From Tetraselmis striata (lineage: Eukaryota > Chlorophyta > Chlorodendrophyceae > Chlorodendrales > Chlorodendraceae): a stretch of 64,000 nt of DNA. Both the position numbers and the translations under genes were made by a program. The stretch lies in NCBI GenBank assembly GCA_006384855.1, contig VCJN01003421.1:1-64000 (forward strand), in the 5' to 3' direction. The notes under the pieces were generated by a model. The model ran no database searches, was not told the origin of the DNA, and saw only the letters and a program-made list of their open reading frames with translations. Positions within the stretch are counted from its first letter, which is position 1. Each line of letters starts with the position of its first letter. Of the stretch, positions 24,238-34,240 are shown one piece after another.

Positions 24238-25083
24238 TGTTGAGTAGTAATATATTATGTTGTTACATGACCTAGCTCCAACATGCGACCGGGAAACCAC
24301 CCAAAAAGGCAAAAAAAAAAACGTCCACAACAACAATTGCCCGGTGGAAGCAGCATCATAAGAGGGTGCGGAATGAGCACGGACAGACGCATCAGACTTG
24401 GCCGTCTGCACTCCGGGAGAGAGAATGCCGCCCAAGCAAGGTACCATGCACACAAGCTGAGACTCGTTGCTACAACCCCCGCCGCGTTCGTGACAAGTGA
24501 TGACGGAACTCAGCGGGCTAGAAGGCAACAATGTTTCGAAGAGCCTGGACGGACTGACCACGAAGGAAGCATGAAGTCGGGGCGGAAGGACCGCGCCAGA
24601 GAAGTTGCGCACAACAAGTAACACCGCGAAGATGTAGACCACCGTTAAAGCGGATTTCCCAAGGCGGCCACTGCCCTCAACCACAAAAGGGTAGTACCGG
24701 TGAACACCCTGCACCTACCGGGGCGGTAGACGCCCGGTCCGCCGCCAGCTTGTTACTGTGCTTCGCCTCGGTCGCCGCGATCCCCGGGGTGCACCAACGG
24801 GGGTCGTTGTCCCAAGTGGGGGTCGTGAAGGACACGCACGCGAAATCGATCATGTAATCGCACGCCTGGCCCGGGCGGGCCCCCCCACCCCGCCAGCGTC
24901 AAATATGACGGCCGCGAGCGGTCCGCCGATGGGCGCTACCCACTCGTCTCAAGATCAAGTCGCCGACTCCCGAGCGGTCCCGGTCGAGCACCGCTCCCGT
25001 TTCAATCGCCACGGAAGCCTAAAGAATTTTTAAAGCGGTATGCATGCGGTGCTTGTAGTTCGTGTGCATGTAGTGTTTGTATC
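24238..25083. other. Fragment of an LTR start plus unresolved 0.8 kb
   Basis: At 24238 the sequence TGTTGAGTAGTAATA matches the first bases of the copia 3' LTR at 36042; about 44 bp are alignable at roughly 80%, then similarity stops. The following 800 bp, up to where the 5' LTR homology begins at 25084, match nothing else in the window. A minus-strand ORF (24714-24208, 168 codons) covers part of it without a recognisable motif. It may be an insertion that split the 5' LTR or the remnant of a second copia copy. Confidence 0.4.
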
Positions 25084-25578
25084 AGTAATAGATTACACTT
25101 GTTTGTTACTGATCTATTGATCTGGCTGTACGACCATCAGCTGCAGTGCTCGACAAAATGCACTTCCCACTGAGAGCTGGATGTGTTGCGCCGATATTTG
25201 GCACTAGTACTTAGGTATAGTACATATATGGCATAATATGTTAAGGAGCTGAGAGCTCCCCCAGCAGCCCAGTTCCTAGAGAGCCATCAACATGCATGTG
25301 GCGAACATGCCTTCTCTAGAATGACCTCAGATGGTCATGCAACTCTGGCCATACTTTAGAGACACGAGCCGCCAGAATAATGGCGGCTCAACAAGCTTTA
25401 TGTACTAGAATACAGTAGTGCCAAGGCGCACCAGCTAGCATCCCCAGCTGAGCCCATCGCCAACATGTGTAGCTGCTGATAGTACTAAGGGCTTAGAGCC
25501 CTACCTGAGAACTGTAACAAGTTCTTAGCCCCCCTTAGCTGCTGCTTGTCTCCAAGGCAACCTGCACAAACTCCAAAA
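25084..25578 (+). repeat. 5' LTR of the copia element (5' part missing or displaced)
   Basis: Begins AGTAATAGATTACACTTG and stays close to the 3' LTR (by eye about 95%, with point changes and two small gaps) until CTCCAAAA. The first roughly 58 bp present in the 3' copy (36042-36099) are absent immediately upstream; a related but divergent copy of them lies at 24238. No standard tRNA-Met primer site (TGGTATCAGAG) follows. Confidence 0.85.
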
Positions 25579-26020
25579 GGTTATTGGCTTACTCCATGCT
25601 GTCGGAGTTGCCTTGCTGACACTCCTATGTGGGCGCGTAGCTCTGTTCGCATGGGTACTGCCGTGGTTGCCCCCACCTGGTCTCATGTGGGCTGCCTTTT
25701 CGGTTGCCCCTCTCGGTTTTCCGAGCGCAGGTGGCGCTCTCGATTCCAACACAACCGGTGTGTTGAGGAGGAGTGTGTCGATCACACTCCTAGACATGCT
25801 TTTGTGCAGCTGCATGTACCCCTTTGGGTGTGACTGCGATTTTCGAGCCCTCGCTGACATCACTGTTTTCGCGCCATGGTGTTTCTAGCTGGTTGTGTCG
25901 GAGCAAGGTGCCCAAGTCTTGCAGAGAGGCGAGTGCAGTGGCCCCAGGCCTCACCTTGTGGGCATATACTGGTAAGAACCCCTTAGTCTGCGTGACTCGC
26001 TAACCTTCGCCACCTTCATC

Positions 26021-27069
26021 ATGGCGGACGCTAACCCGCCATCACGTGTAACCAATGGCATCATCACTGATGGTGCTGCGCATGGAGCAGAGCACTCTGT
26101 GTCTGCTGAGACAGCCGCGGTTGTCACTGCTGCGGAGGCCCAGGCTGCCGCGCAACATCACCAGGCTCTTGCTGCCGCTGCCGCCGTAGCCGGGCTACAA
26201 GCCCCGCCTAGTGATGTTGCAACCGCACTTGCTGCTGCTGAGGCTCATGTGGCAACTACTGCAGCTCGTGATGCAGCTGCTGCCCAAGCTGCAGCAGGTA
26301 GATGACCGCCATCTGCGCCGTAACGCTGAACTCAGGCCCAAGCAGTTCACGTACCTCCAAGTCTCCGACTGTCACGATATCGCAGCCTTATTCCGCATGT
26401 TCCTCGTGCAATGCAAGCAATGCATCAAGAATGTGCAAGGATATCGCACCATGTTTGAGCCCAGTGATGCTGATGACACCTGCAGCAAGTATCACCACCA
26501 CCAGGTGTCCCAGCTACTCTTAGTGTCACCGCTTGACAAGCATCCCATCGCAGTCAATGCGATTCTGACAGCCCGTGAGGATGTTGGGCCCAATGGTCGG
26601 CAAGCTTACCACTGTTTGGAAGCTCTGCGCCTCGAGTTCATCCCGAGTCATGAACGTGACGCTCTCGAGTGGCGCGTCGTGACATGGATGAAAAGAAACG
26701 CTCAACCGAGTCGGTGCGTGACTACGCTCGCCGCCTGGAGCAGTGTCGCATTGCGCTATTGAATGCAGATGGTCACATCACAGATCGTGAAATGTTGACC
26801 CTCTTCAAACATGGCATGAATCCCGAGATTGAGATGTACCGCGTTGCACTGCGCATGGACACTTCACTCACCACTTTTGCTGGCTACAAAGCAGCGCTCT
26901 TCCAATCACTCCCAAGTCTCAGCACGGATCCGACAGGAGCCTTCACCGCGATGTTTGCTCGGACATCCGCACCCCCAGTGGCAGCCGTTTCATCACCGCC
27001 GACCGCTCCATCGCGTGACATTGCCGCCCTAATAGCGAAGCTGGAGCATATATGCAAACTCAGCTCCAA
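26021..27069 (+). pseudogene. copia gag, first part
   Basis: An ATG at 26021 opens an Ala/Gln/His-rich N-terminus (94 codons). After a frame change the reading continues at about 26300-26680 (RPKQFTYLQVSDCHDIAALF) and again at 26669-27073 (RDYARRLEQCRIALLNADGH ... LTTFAGYKAAL). This is the usual layout of a capsid-like retrotransposon Gag with helix-rich middle, but I assign it by position as well as by look. The frame ends at 27073 where the nested insertion starts. Confidence 0.7.
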
Positions 27070-29054
27070 TTGAAATTGAAATTGAATATAACGTCTAGTC
27101 TGCTGCATCCACTCGCTCAAACTGAGTTGTTCTTAGGATCTGCTATCTCTAACCACAGTGGGGAACACGAAGTGTTATCACAGTTCAAGCTATCGGCAAT
27201 CCTCTTATGTTTCCTAGCCCCTCCTCGGTCCAGTGGGCTATAGCTAAGACAACAGCGCCCCCCTGCTATCCCTACCTAAGTCAGACCCATCCCATCCCAT
27301 CCGTCAGGCACGATAAGGCATCCACAGGCGTCCCGCCTGCTGCTACTGAGGTGTGATGGGAGGGGAGGGGAGCTGACCGGAATAGCTGCATGGTGCTTAG
27401 TATTTATGTACCGCTGAGCCGGCTAGCTTGCGGGGGTGGGGGCTACAATGCCCTCCATTTCTAATATTTTTTGGCACAATATACTGCGTTTAATGGCATG
27501 ATGACTTCGTCTCGTGCATGTACCAAGCCCGCGGGTCGGGCGATACACTGTTTGTAATACTTGCGGGGAACAGTGCTGGTAAATTCGAAAAATGCATTCC
27601 GGGCGTACCGGCTAAAAACATCCGTAGTTCTTGGGTTGAGGTGCTAATAGTCGCGGGCGTGCGTCTGGCTTGGGTTTGGGTGCCTTGCCTGCGGAGCATC
27701 CGCATACGGCCTACATGCGGTTGCAAGGGGGTCGTCCGGCGCGGGGGGCGGCGGGGGCGATGAGCCTTTGCCGCGAGTTGGGCCAGGCGGGTCGCCTGGG
27801 CTGGTGTGCTGGTTGTGGAGGTATGCTCGAGGGGTTGGTGGCCTCCGAGGCCTCTCTTGTCGCGGTGGGGGATTGGGCTGCGGCCGGTGGAGCCGGCTCG
27901 GGGTGCGGGGCTGGATCGACGCTTGTCGCCGGCTGATCTTCCGGTGGCGGGTCTTCGCCGTCCATATATCTCCGTGTCTTGAGGGGCTGCCGCGGCCGGG
28001 GGGTGGGCCTCTTGTAGCCGGCTAGTTGGTGGTGGTGGGAGCTCCCCGGGGAGCTGGCCATGGTGCATCGCCGACTGATCGGCTGTAGTCGGCGCCGGTT
28101 GGTCAATAGTCGCCGGCCTCTCCCGCCTACGCGGGTGCATGGTTGTGGCTGCGACGAGTTTCGCGTCGGATCCCGTGTTAGTGGCGAGTCCAGCTCCGCT
28201 CACCCCTGTCGGAGAGGCGGCAGCCGGCATAGGGGCGCGTCGGGTCACCGCCCGGACGTCGTGAGTTGATGTGTGTGCCCCGAGCTTGGGGCCGAGGGTG
28301 CGGATCGGGTTCAGAAGGATACGGCGCATGTCGACCCCCGTCGCATGGTTGCGGGTCGCCATATCGTTGAATAGTAGGGCGACTTGTGTGGCACAGTCGG
28401 TACCAGGGGGAAGATCGATTGGGGGCTGGCGGAACTGGCGGCGCAAAACGCGGCGGAGACGGCGGATAGCAGGTGGGAGTCGGATGCCTGTGAACTCCTT
28501 TGCGGCAATGGTAGTTGGGATTTTGGGGGTTGGGCTCTGCCGCTGCGCGGCGTATCGATAGGGCCGCCGACCGCGGAGCCCTGTTGCTCCTCGGGTATGT
28601 TGGTGTCCATGTTGGCTGTTGTGGTAGTCTCTTGTGGAGCCTGCTCTTCACGCCGCTGTGGGTGCTGGCCGGCAGTTGGCCTGGGGCGGGCAACAGGTGG
28701 AAGTCGGCTTTTAGCGTTTTTTTTTTAGTGATGGTTGTTCGGGTCTTGGGGAGTTGGGTCTTGCCGCGGCGCAGCTTATCGAGAGCGGCGCCGACCGCGG
28801 CCTTCTGCTGCTCCTCGGGTCTGTTGATGTCCATGGTGGCTGTAGTGATTATCTCCTGTGGAGCCTGCTCTTCACACCTCTGTGGGCGCTGGCCAGCAGT
28901 TGGCCTGGTGGTGGGTCGTCCGGTCGTCGGGCGGTCCACCGTTTCACAAGAGTACACTATCATCACCAGTAGAGCCGCGCCGGCTTGCCCGGATTTAGTA
29001 CATACGCAGTACTTCGCCCGGTGTTAAGGGTTGGCAGGAAAGTGAGAAGTACTT
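27070..29054 (-). mobile_element. Nested insertion in copia gag with 8-bp target duplication
   Basis: The octamer AGCTCCAA flanks this 1985-bp segment (27062-27069 and 29055-29062). Removing the segment and one octamer rejoins the gag reading. The left end carries TTGAAATTGAAATTGAA, which on the minus strand is a short tandem 3' tail as in many non-LTR retroelements. The minus strand is open for long stretches (28966-28178 and 28446-27490, Pro/Thr/Ala/Arg-rich). No reverse transcriptase motif or clear terminal inverted repeat was found, so it is probably a non-autonomous or truncated element. Confidence 0.65.
28500..28925 (-). repeat. Tandem duplication inside the nested insertion
   Basis: Two adjacent minus-strand units of about 230 bp encode related peptides in two frames: EEQAPQEIITTATMDINRPE and, in the second unit, EEQAPQETTTTANMDTNIPE, each followed by EEQQ, AVG and a KTQLPKT/RAQPPKS segment. 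The shared protein reading suggests the duplicated unit was once coding. Confidence 0.7.
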
Positions 29055-31130
29055 AGCTCCAAGCTTAGTCACGGGCAAGCAGCAGATTCCGGGGCCGCCA
29101 CGCCGGTCCTAGTGCCTCTCGCACCTCTCGTCCGTTCACTAGCAAGTGTTGGAACGGTGGGCGTGAAGGGCACCTACCGTATCGCGTGCTTCAGAATGTC
29201 GTGGCAAGACCCATGTTGCGGCGGACGCTGGTCCAGTAGCTACCGCAGCTACTCACGACTTTGGCGCACTGTCATTCAGGTTCCTTGCAGATGACACGAG
29301 TCTCCCGTTTGCTGAAACCCCTCATGCCGCTGAAACCCCACTGCCCCCAATACCACCACAAGCATGGTCGGTTGACAGCTCCGGTGTCAGATTGGTGCCC
29401 AGCTCTCTAGTGTCCCTGCCGCGGATGAAGCCCGTTTGGCACCCTTACCTTTGTCGCCGAGAGCAGACCGCTCATGATCTCCCCACCAGCCCGCTCTCCA
29501 ACACCCGGGCCTGGTATCGGCGCGCTGTCATTCAGCTTCCTTGCAGATGACGCGAGTCTCCCGCTTCCTGAGACCCCTCATGCCGCTGAAACCCCCCTGC
29601 CCCCAATACCACCCCAAGCATGGTCGGTTGACAGCTCCTGTGTCAGAATGGTGCGCAGCTCCCCAATGTCCCTGCCACAGAGCCCGTTTGGCACTCTCGT
29701 TTGGCAGCCTTTGTCGACGAGAGCAAACCGCTCATGATGTCCCCACCAGCCCACACATGAGTCAATCCATGCGTGCTCAAGCCCTCCCGTGGCACGTCGA
29801 TTGTCAGCGCGTGCCAAGGGCAAAGGTCCGGCGCCCATCCCCGATGCGCGCAGCCCCAGCGCGCATGGAGGGAATGCATGCATGTGGCAGTGGGTGCCAA
29901 CCAAGACTCGTCACGGCGTCAGCGCGACAAGCGCGGTAATAACCAAAAATAAAATAAAATAACCACTCCGCTGGCGGCGATCACAGTCAACATGTACCAA
30001 ACATTGGCGGGAGGGCGTGGACTTTGTGGCCCTGACGAAGAACCTCTCCTTGCGCGGGAGCGTGAGACACTCGCGCGAGCACATGCCCTCGCAGTGGAAG
30101 AATGGGCCACACAAGCCGCAATGGAGGAAGTGGCTGCAGCACATGTCATGAAAATCAAGGAGTTGATTTCGGAGCCATCGATCCTCAGCCCCTCGGAACG
30201 CCGTGACGAGGAGCTCAAGTGGCTATATCAGTACGTGTACGAATGTCACCTCAAGAATGTGCTAGCTGCATAGCCGCATCTAATAGCCCTCCCACAGAGT
30301 GGCCGCCGTACCAAGCGCCAGATGTGTCAGGCTTTCAGCCGCATGCGGGGCAGACGCCAGCCCCCTCCCAAAATGGCTGCTCACCCGGTTAAGACCCGAA
30401 TGGCTCGCCAGTCTCACACAGAGCGGATGGAGAGCTCAGCTGCAGTTGCGGCTATGGAAGCGTTTCAGAGCACATATCATGACTACGACTACAATGGCTC
30501 TCACTTGCTCGCGAGACAGCCGAGGGGCGGTTCAGTGCGCTCAGCATCCGCCGTGAACATCCCGCGCCCGGCACGGCGTCCACTGTCGACGCACCAAAGA
30601 CGGTTGCGCAACACTCCAAGTCTAGGCAACCTGATGCATGTCAGCAATGCCTACACTAACAAGACATACAGTGATGGAGACATGCCTGACCTCGGATCCA
30701 ACTCTGACACACCAGACGACCTTGATAAGGATGAGGATGAGCGCTCTGCCCACACCGAGCACACCGAGGGAGACATGCCGTCTCGCTCCCGACTCCAACG
30801 ATGACATCAGTGATCCGGACTACGTACGATGTTGACTCTCCCGGAGATGCTTACCTGAGGCGTGCGCTGACAGCGCTCGCGGAATTGCAGCACGCTGAAG
30901 CTCGTCACCATGACAACGGGCTGATTGACCGCGATGCCAAGCGACAATGGCGACGCCGCACAAAGCGTCAACGCCGCCGAGCTCGCCGCCGCGCACATCA
31001 TTGGTTCACCCGCACTGACGCTGCAGACCAACTGGCAGCATGGGCTGCATGCCAACAACAAGAGCGTGACTGACACCCAGGACAGCATTGCCCCTCTCAT
31101 GGAGATTCAACACATGAAACCTGATAGCAC
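29055..31130 (+). pseudogene. copia gag C-terminal part and spacer before the methyltransferase
   Basis: Soon after the insertion, about 29147-29190 encodes a degraded zinc knuckle (KCWNGGREGHLPYRV): the first Cys and the His are present, the second and last Cys are lost. Downstream ORFs at 29992-30273 (an acidic helix-rich stretch with EEWATQAAMEEVAAAH) and 30322-30804 (basic, then acidic) are unrecognised but lie in line with the element. The layout suggests a long Gag-methyltransferase precursor, now broken by stops. Confidence 0.55.
29257..29760 (+). repeat. Tandem duplication in the gag region, about 263-bp period
   Basis: The block from GGCGCACTGTCATTCAG (29261) to about 29495 recurs from GGCGCGCTGTCATTCAG (29520) to about 29755 with roughly 90% identity. 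Both copies encode LADD(T/A)SLP followed by ETPHAAETPLPPIPPQAWSV, showing the repeat arose in a coding frame. Confidence 0.8.
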
Positions 31131-32085
31131 AGCTTTCAGCAAGTCACGGCCTATTCACTATGTTGGCCTATGCAGCGGAGCAACTTTCGCCATCCTTGGT
31201 GAGCTGTGCTCATTAGGGCATCGTTTCAGTATGGTGACGCTGGTAGAGAACGACCGTGCAATCGCAGCCGCAGCTCAATCGGAGCTACATACTCTGCAAC
31301 GCAAATGGTCTCACAGCTTGCCACGTACGGCCGTGGACAATGCTTTTGATCGACTCCCATCACAAGATGTCAACCAACTCCCGGCTAAGGACTTCTAGTC
31401 CCTGCCACCTGTCGACATGTTGGTCAGCTCCCCACCGTGTCAACCGTTCTCTGTTGCGGGGCTCAGACTAGGACTCCGAGACGACCGAGCACAAGCATTC
31501 TATGCGACGACCAGACTCATTTATGAGATCCAACGCCAACAGCCGCGTTGTCCAACTATGTCGTGGAAAATGTCACTGGCGCAGCTCGGTCACCACAGAT
31601 CTGCGCAGCCCTTGGGCAGCCCATGCTCGCACGAGCGCACGAATTTAGCTCCACCGCACGCCGTGACACTCCATTCTGGACCAACATTTACAGCCTTGAC
31701 GCCCTGCGACGATACTATCAGCGATTTGTGAGAACACCAGTGACAGTGGATGACATGCTTACCCGCCGTGGCAGCTTCTCGCATGCATGGGCGGCTCCCC
31801 CGCACCTGAAAGACAACGTCCTTCCGAAACTCCTGCGCTGTCTCGCAAGGGAACCTGGGCATACATAATGCACGGCCCAGCCCCGGGCCGCGGCATGCTG
31901 CTCCTCGATGGAGTCTGGACGGAACCTGACTGCGACGTCCGCTGCGAAAGCACGGGCTTCGATCAGTCCACGCTCAACCTCCATGGCATATCTGAGGACC
32001 TACGACGTCGTGCACTTGGAGCGTGTATTGATGCCAATCTTGCTCCCCGGTTGGCTTTCGCTATCTCCGTGATATCGTGGAACTC
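31120..32085 (+). pseudogene. Cytosine-5 DNA methyltransferase domain carried by the copia element
   Basis: It would transfer methyl groups to cytosine-5 in DNA. Motif order is canonical. The AdoMet site is at about 31150 (HYVGLCSGATFAILGELCSL, then VENDRAIA). The catalytic loop is at about 31425 (MLVSSPPCQPFSVAG, with the Cys of PCQ). Motif VI is at about 31552 (NYVVENVTGAA). An FWTNI segment near 31678 stands where RRxR(F/W) motifs lie. A C-terminal motif X-like segment is near 32000 (DLRRRALGACIDANLAP). It lies inside the LTRs, after gag and just before the protease, on the element's strand. One in-frame stop (31396-31398) and two frame changes (about 31540 and 31860) break it. The motif I and FW spacing look nearer DNMT3/DRM-like enzymes than DNMT1, an impression only. 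Confidence 0.85.
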
Positions 32086-32103
32086 AAGGATGAAACAGCA
32101 TCC

Positions 32104-32480
32104 ACACCTTTCCTGACCAGTGGGTGTTCGACACCGATGCCACGCCCCATTATATGGCCGCTTGCTTCGCAGACTACGCCAGCGCCGGTGATCACCAAAC
32201 TATAACCCAACGATTATGGATCACTGGGCTTGACGCGTGCGCAATGGGTGTGGGCAACCACCTTACCATGCAGACTGAGGATGGGCGCTCTGTGTCTTCC
32301 ATGGTCCGCAACTGCCTACACCTATGGTCCCCGACCTTGCATCGAAATCAAATGGACGCGTACTTCGGCTGTTCTGTGCGCGAGCCGCTCAGATACCCAA
32401 CACATATTCAAACTGATGATGACAGCTCAGCGCAATGCCATGCAGCTATCCGATGCCGTATCTGTTCCCTTTGAGGTCAA
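32104..32480 (+). pseudogene. copia aspartic protease region
   Basis: The reading WVFDTDATPHYMA matches the copia protease start (W-x-x-D-S/T-G-A-T-x-H), with the active-site Gly replaced by Asp. About 110 codons follow before a frame change, with TGLDACAMGVGNHLTM in the flap region. The replaced Gly would probably inactivate it. Confidence 0.7.
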
Positions 32481-32564
32481 TGGTCAGCTCTTTGTGCTGA
32501 GCACATCAATCACTACCACTCGGCCATCGCTGTCCGCCGACACATCGATCTAGCTCCACATGCA

Positions 32565-33480
32565 TGCTGGCAATGCGCTCGCGCCGAAGGAAGATTTCAA
32601 GATGCTGTGGCACGCTCGGTCATCTCTATGAGCGTGCAATGGATGCCGCTCAGGCAGACCACGACGTCCCCCGCTATGGTCACCTCCAGCACATCAGCTT
32701 CCCGTTCTGTGAGGCGTGTGCACTGGTCAAGTCGACCACTGCACCGATGCCACGCCGATGCCACGACAAACACACTGTCCCGTTCTCACTGGTAGGTTGG
32801 GACTTCTGGGAAACAAGAACTTCATCTTTGCAAGGCAATACCTACTAATGTGGCGCCTTCGACTACGCTTCGTCCATGGCATGCCTGTACTTTGTGCGCT
32901 ATCGCTCTGCGGCATTTTCCTCTCTGCGCGCCTTCAACACAATGGTCGTCAACCTCGGATTCACTGTGCAAGCCATGCGACTTGACAATGACACCACGTT
33001 CCGGAGCGCAGCATACACTGCCGCCTGCGACGAGTTGCAAGTGCGTCGCACATATGCAGCCCCGTGCAATTAGTTTCAGAATGGCCTCTCTGAGCACTCG
33101 TGGCGCGCGCACTCTCCGTACCTAGGCGCGCTGCATGCTTACCCATGCCACTCTCGCGGACTCGTACTGGGAGTTTGGTATGATGGTCTCAGTCCATATC
33201 CACAACCGCACCATGCGACGAGGCGTCGCGGATACCCCACTGCGGAAAATCACCGGCGCCGTGCCCGACCTGTCCTACCTGCGAGTGTTCGGATGCCCAA
33301 CCTCTGTCCACACCCCCGGAGAGAATCGGCGCGAACTCGCTCACTCAGCCCCGCAATGGCATTTTCGTTGGCTACTCGCCCGACTCCCCAGCATGGCTAG
33401 TCTACATGGTTGACATGCGCACCGTCATCGCCAGCCGGTCCGTCGCTTTCGATGAGACGCCCCATGGTCCCGCCATGGCG
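32565..33480 (+). pseudogene. copia GAG-pre-integrase and integrase
   Basis: The HHCC zinc-binding region is visible as LWHA, a frame change, then LGHLYERAM and FCEACALVKS. The DDE core follows in another frame (WDFWETRTSSLQGNTY, YFVRYRSAAF, MRLDNDTTF). After one stop, FQNGLSEHSWR holds the Glu region. The C-terminal part reads SYWEFGMMVSVHIHNRTMRR ... LRVFGCP ... FVGY, typical of copia integrase. At least four frame changes separate these pieces. Confidence 0.8.
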
Positions 33481-34240
33481 ACTGATGTGCCAGATGAGTG
33501 GCATGCTGCCGTTCAAGAGGGGTCGAGACCACCATCAGCCTCAAGAGGGGCGTCCACCTCAGGAGGGGTTTCCACCTCAGGAGGGGCATCTACCTCAGGA
33601 GGGGCATCCGCCCCTGGAAATTCCCGACCCCCCGCTGCCCCACATGCGCAGTACCGCAGCCCATCGACCCACTACCTCTTGCCTGGGGCCCTACCCGGAG
33701 CTGCAACCGTATCCACAGCGACGGCGACGGCGGCAGCGACGACAGCAACCACGGTGATACTCGTGACAACACCCGGTGCCCGGTTCCTCAGAGCCTACAG
33801 CGCATCGCGAAGCAACACCTCCGCCTCCGAGCAGAAAAATCACTCCCCCTCCTCCTATGCCACGAGCTCAGCCCCCTATTATCACCCCACTGCCCCTGAC
33901 ACCAGCCATTCGTGCGCCGATTGTCCCCAATCAGCCACTACGATCCGGCACTCTTCCTGCGACCGCACCGTCTTCATCAACCGCGCCAATACATGTTGCA
34001 GCAGCACGCACCCGACATGACACCCGAGGATGAGTGCGCAACAGACACCGCAGAATGTACAATCGAGATGATGGTTCGTGGCAGACTCGGTCTAGGACCT
34101 ATTTTGCGGCGCAGTGATGACCGGCGGGTGCCCCGCACATGACGAGCTGTCATTACTGTGCTTCAGCCGCAACATTGACCCAGCCGACTGGGCACTCGCG
34201 GCAGGCGAGGCGCTTGGTGACCCTATCACATTCGAGGAGG
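33480..34240 (+). other. Low-complexity spacer between integrase and RT of the copia element
   Basis: Pro/Ser/Thr-rich coding-like DNA with a short minisatellite around 33540-33610 (repeats of TCAGGAGGGG). This is the usual variable linker between integrase and RT in copia polyproteins. No domain is visible. Confidence 0.6.

Noticed and set aside
32727-33146. Minus-strand ORFs over the integrase
   Set aside because: The plus strand holds integrase motifs in changing frames; the minus ORFs have none.
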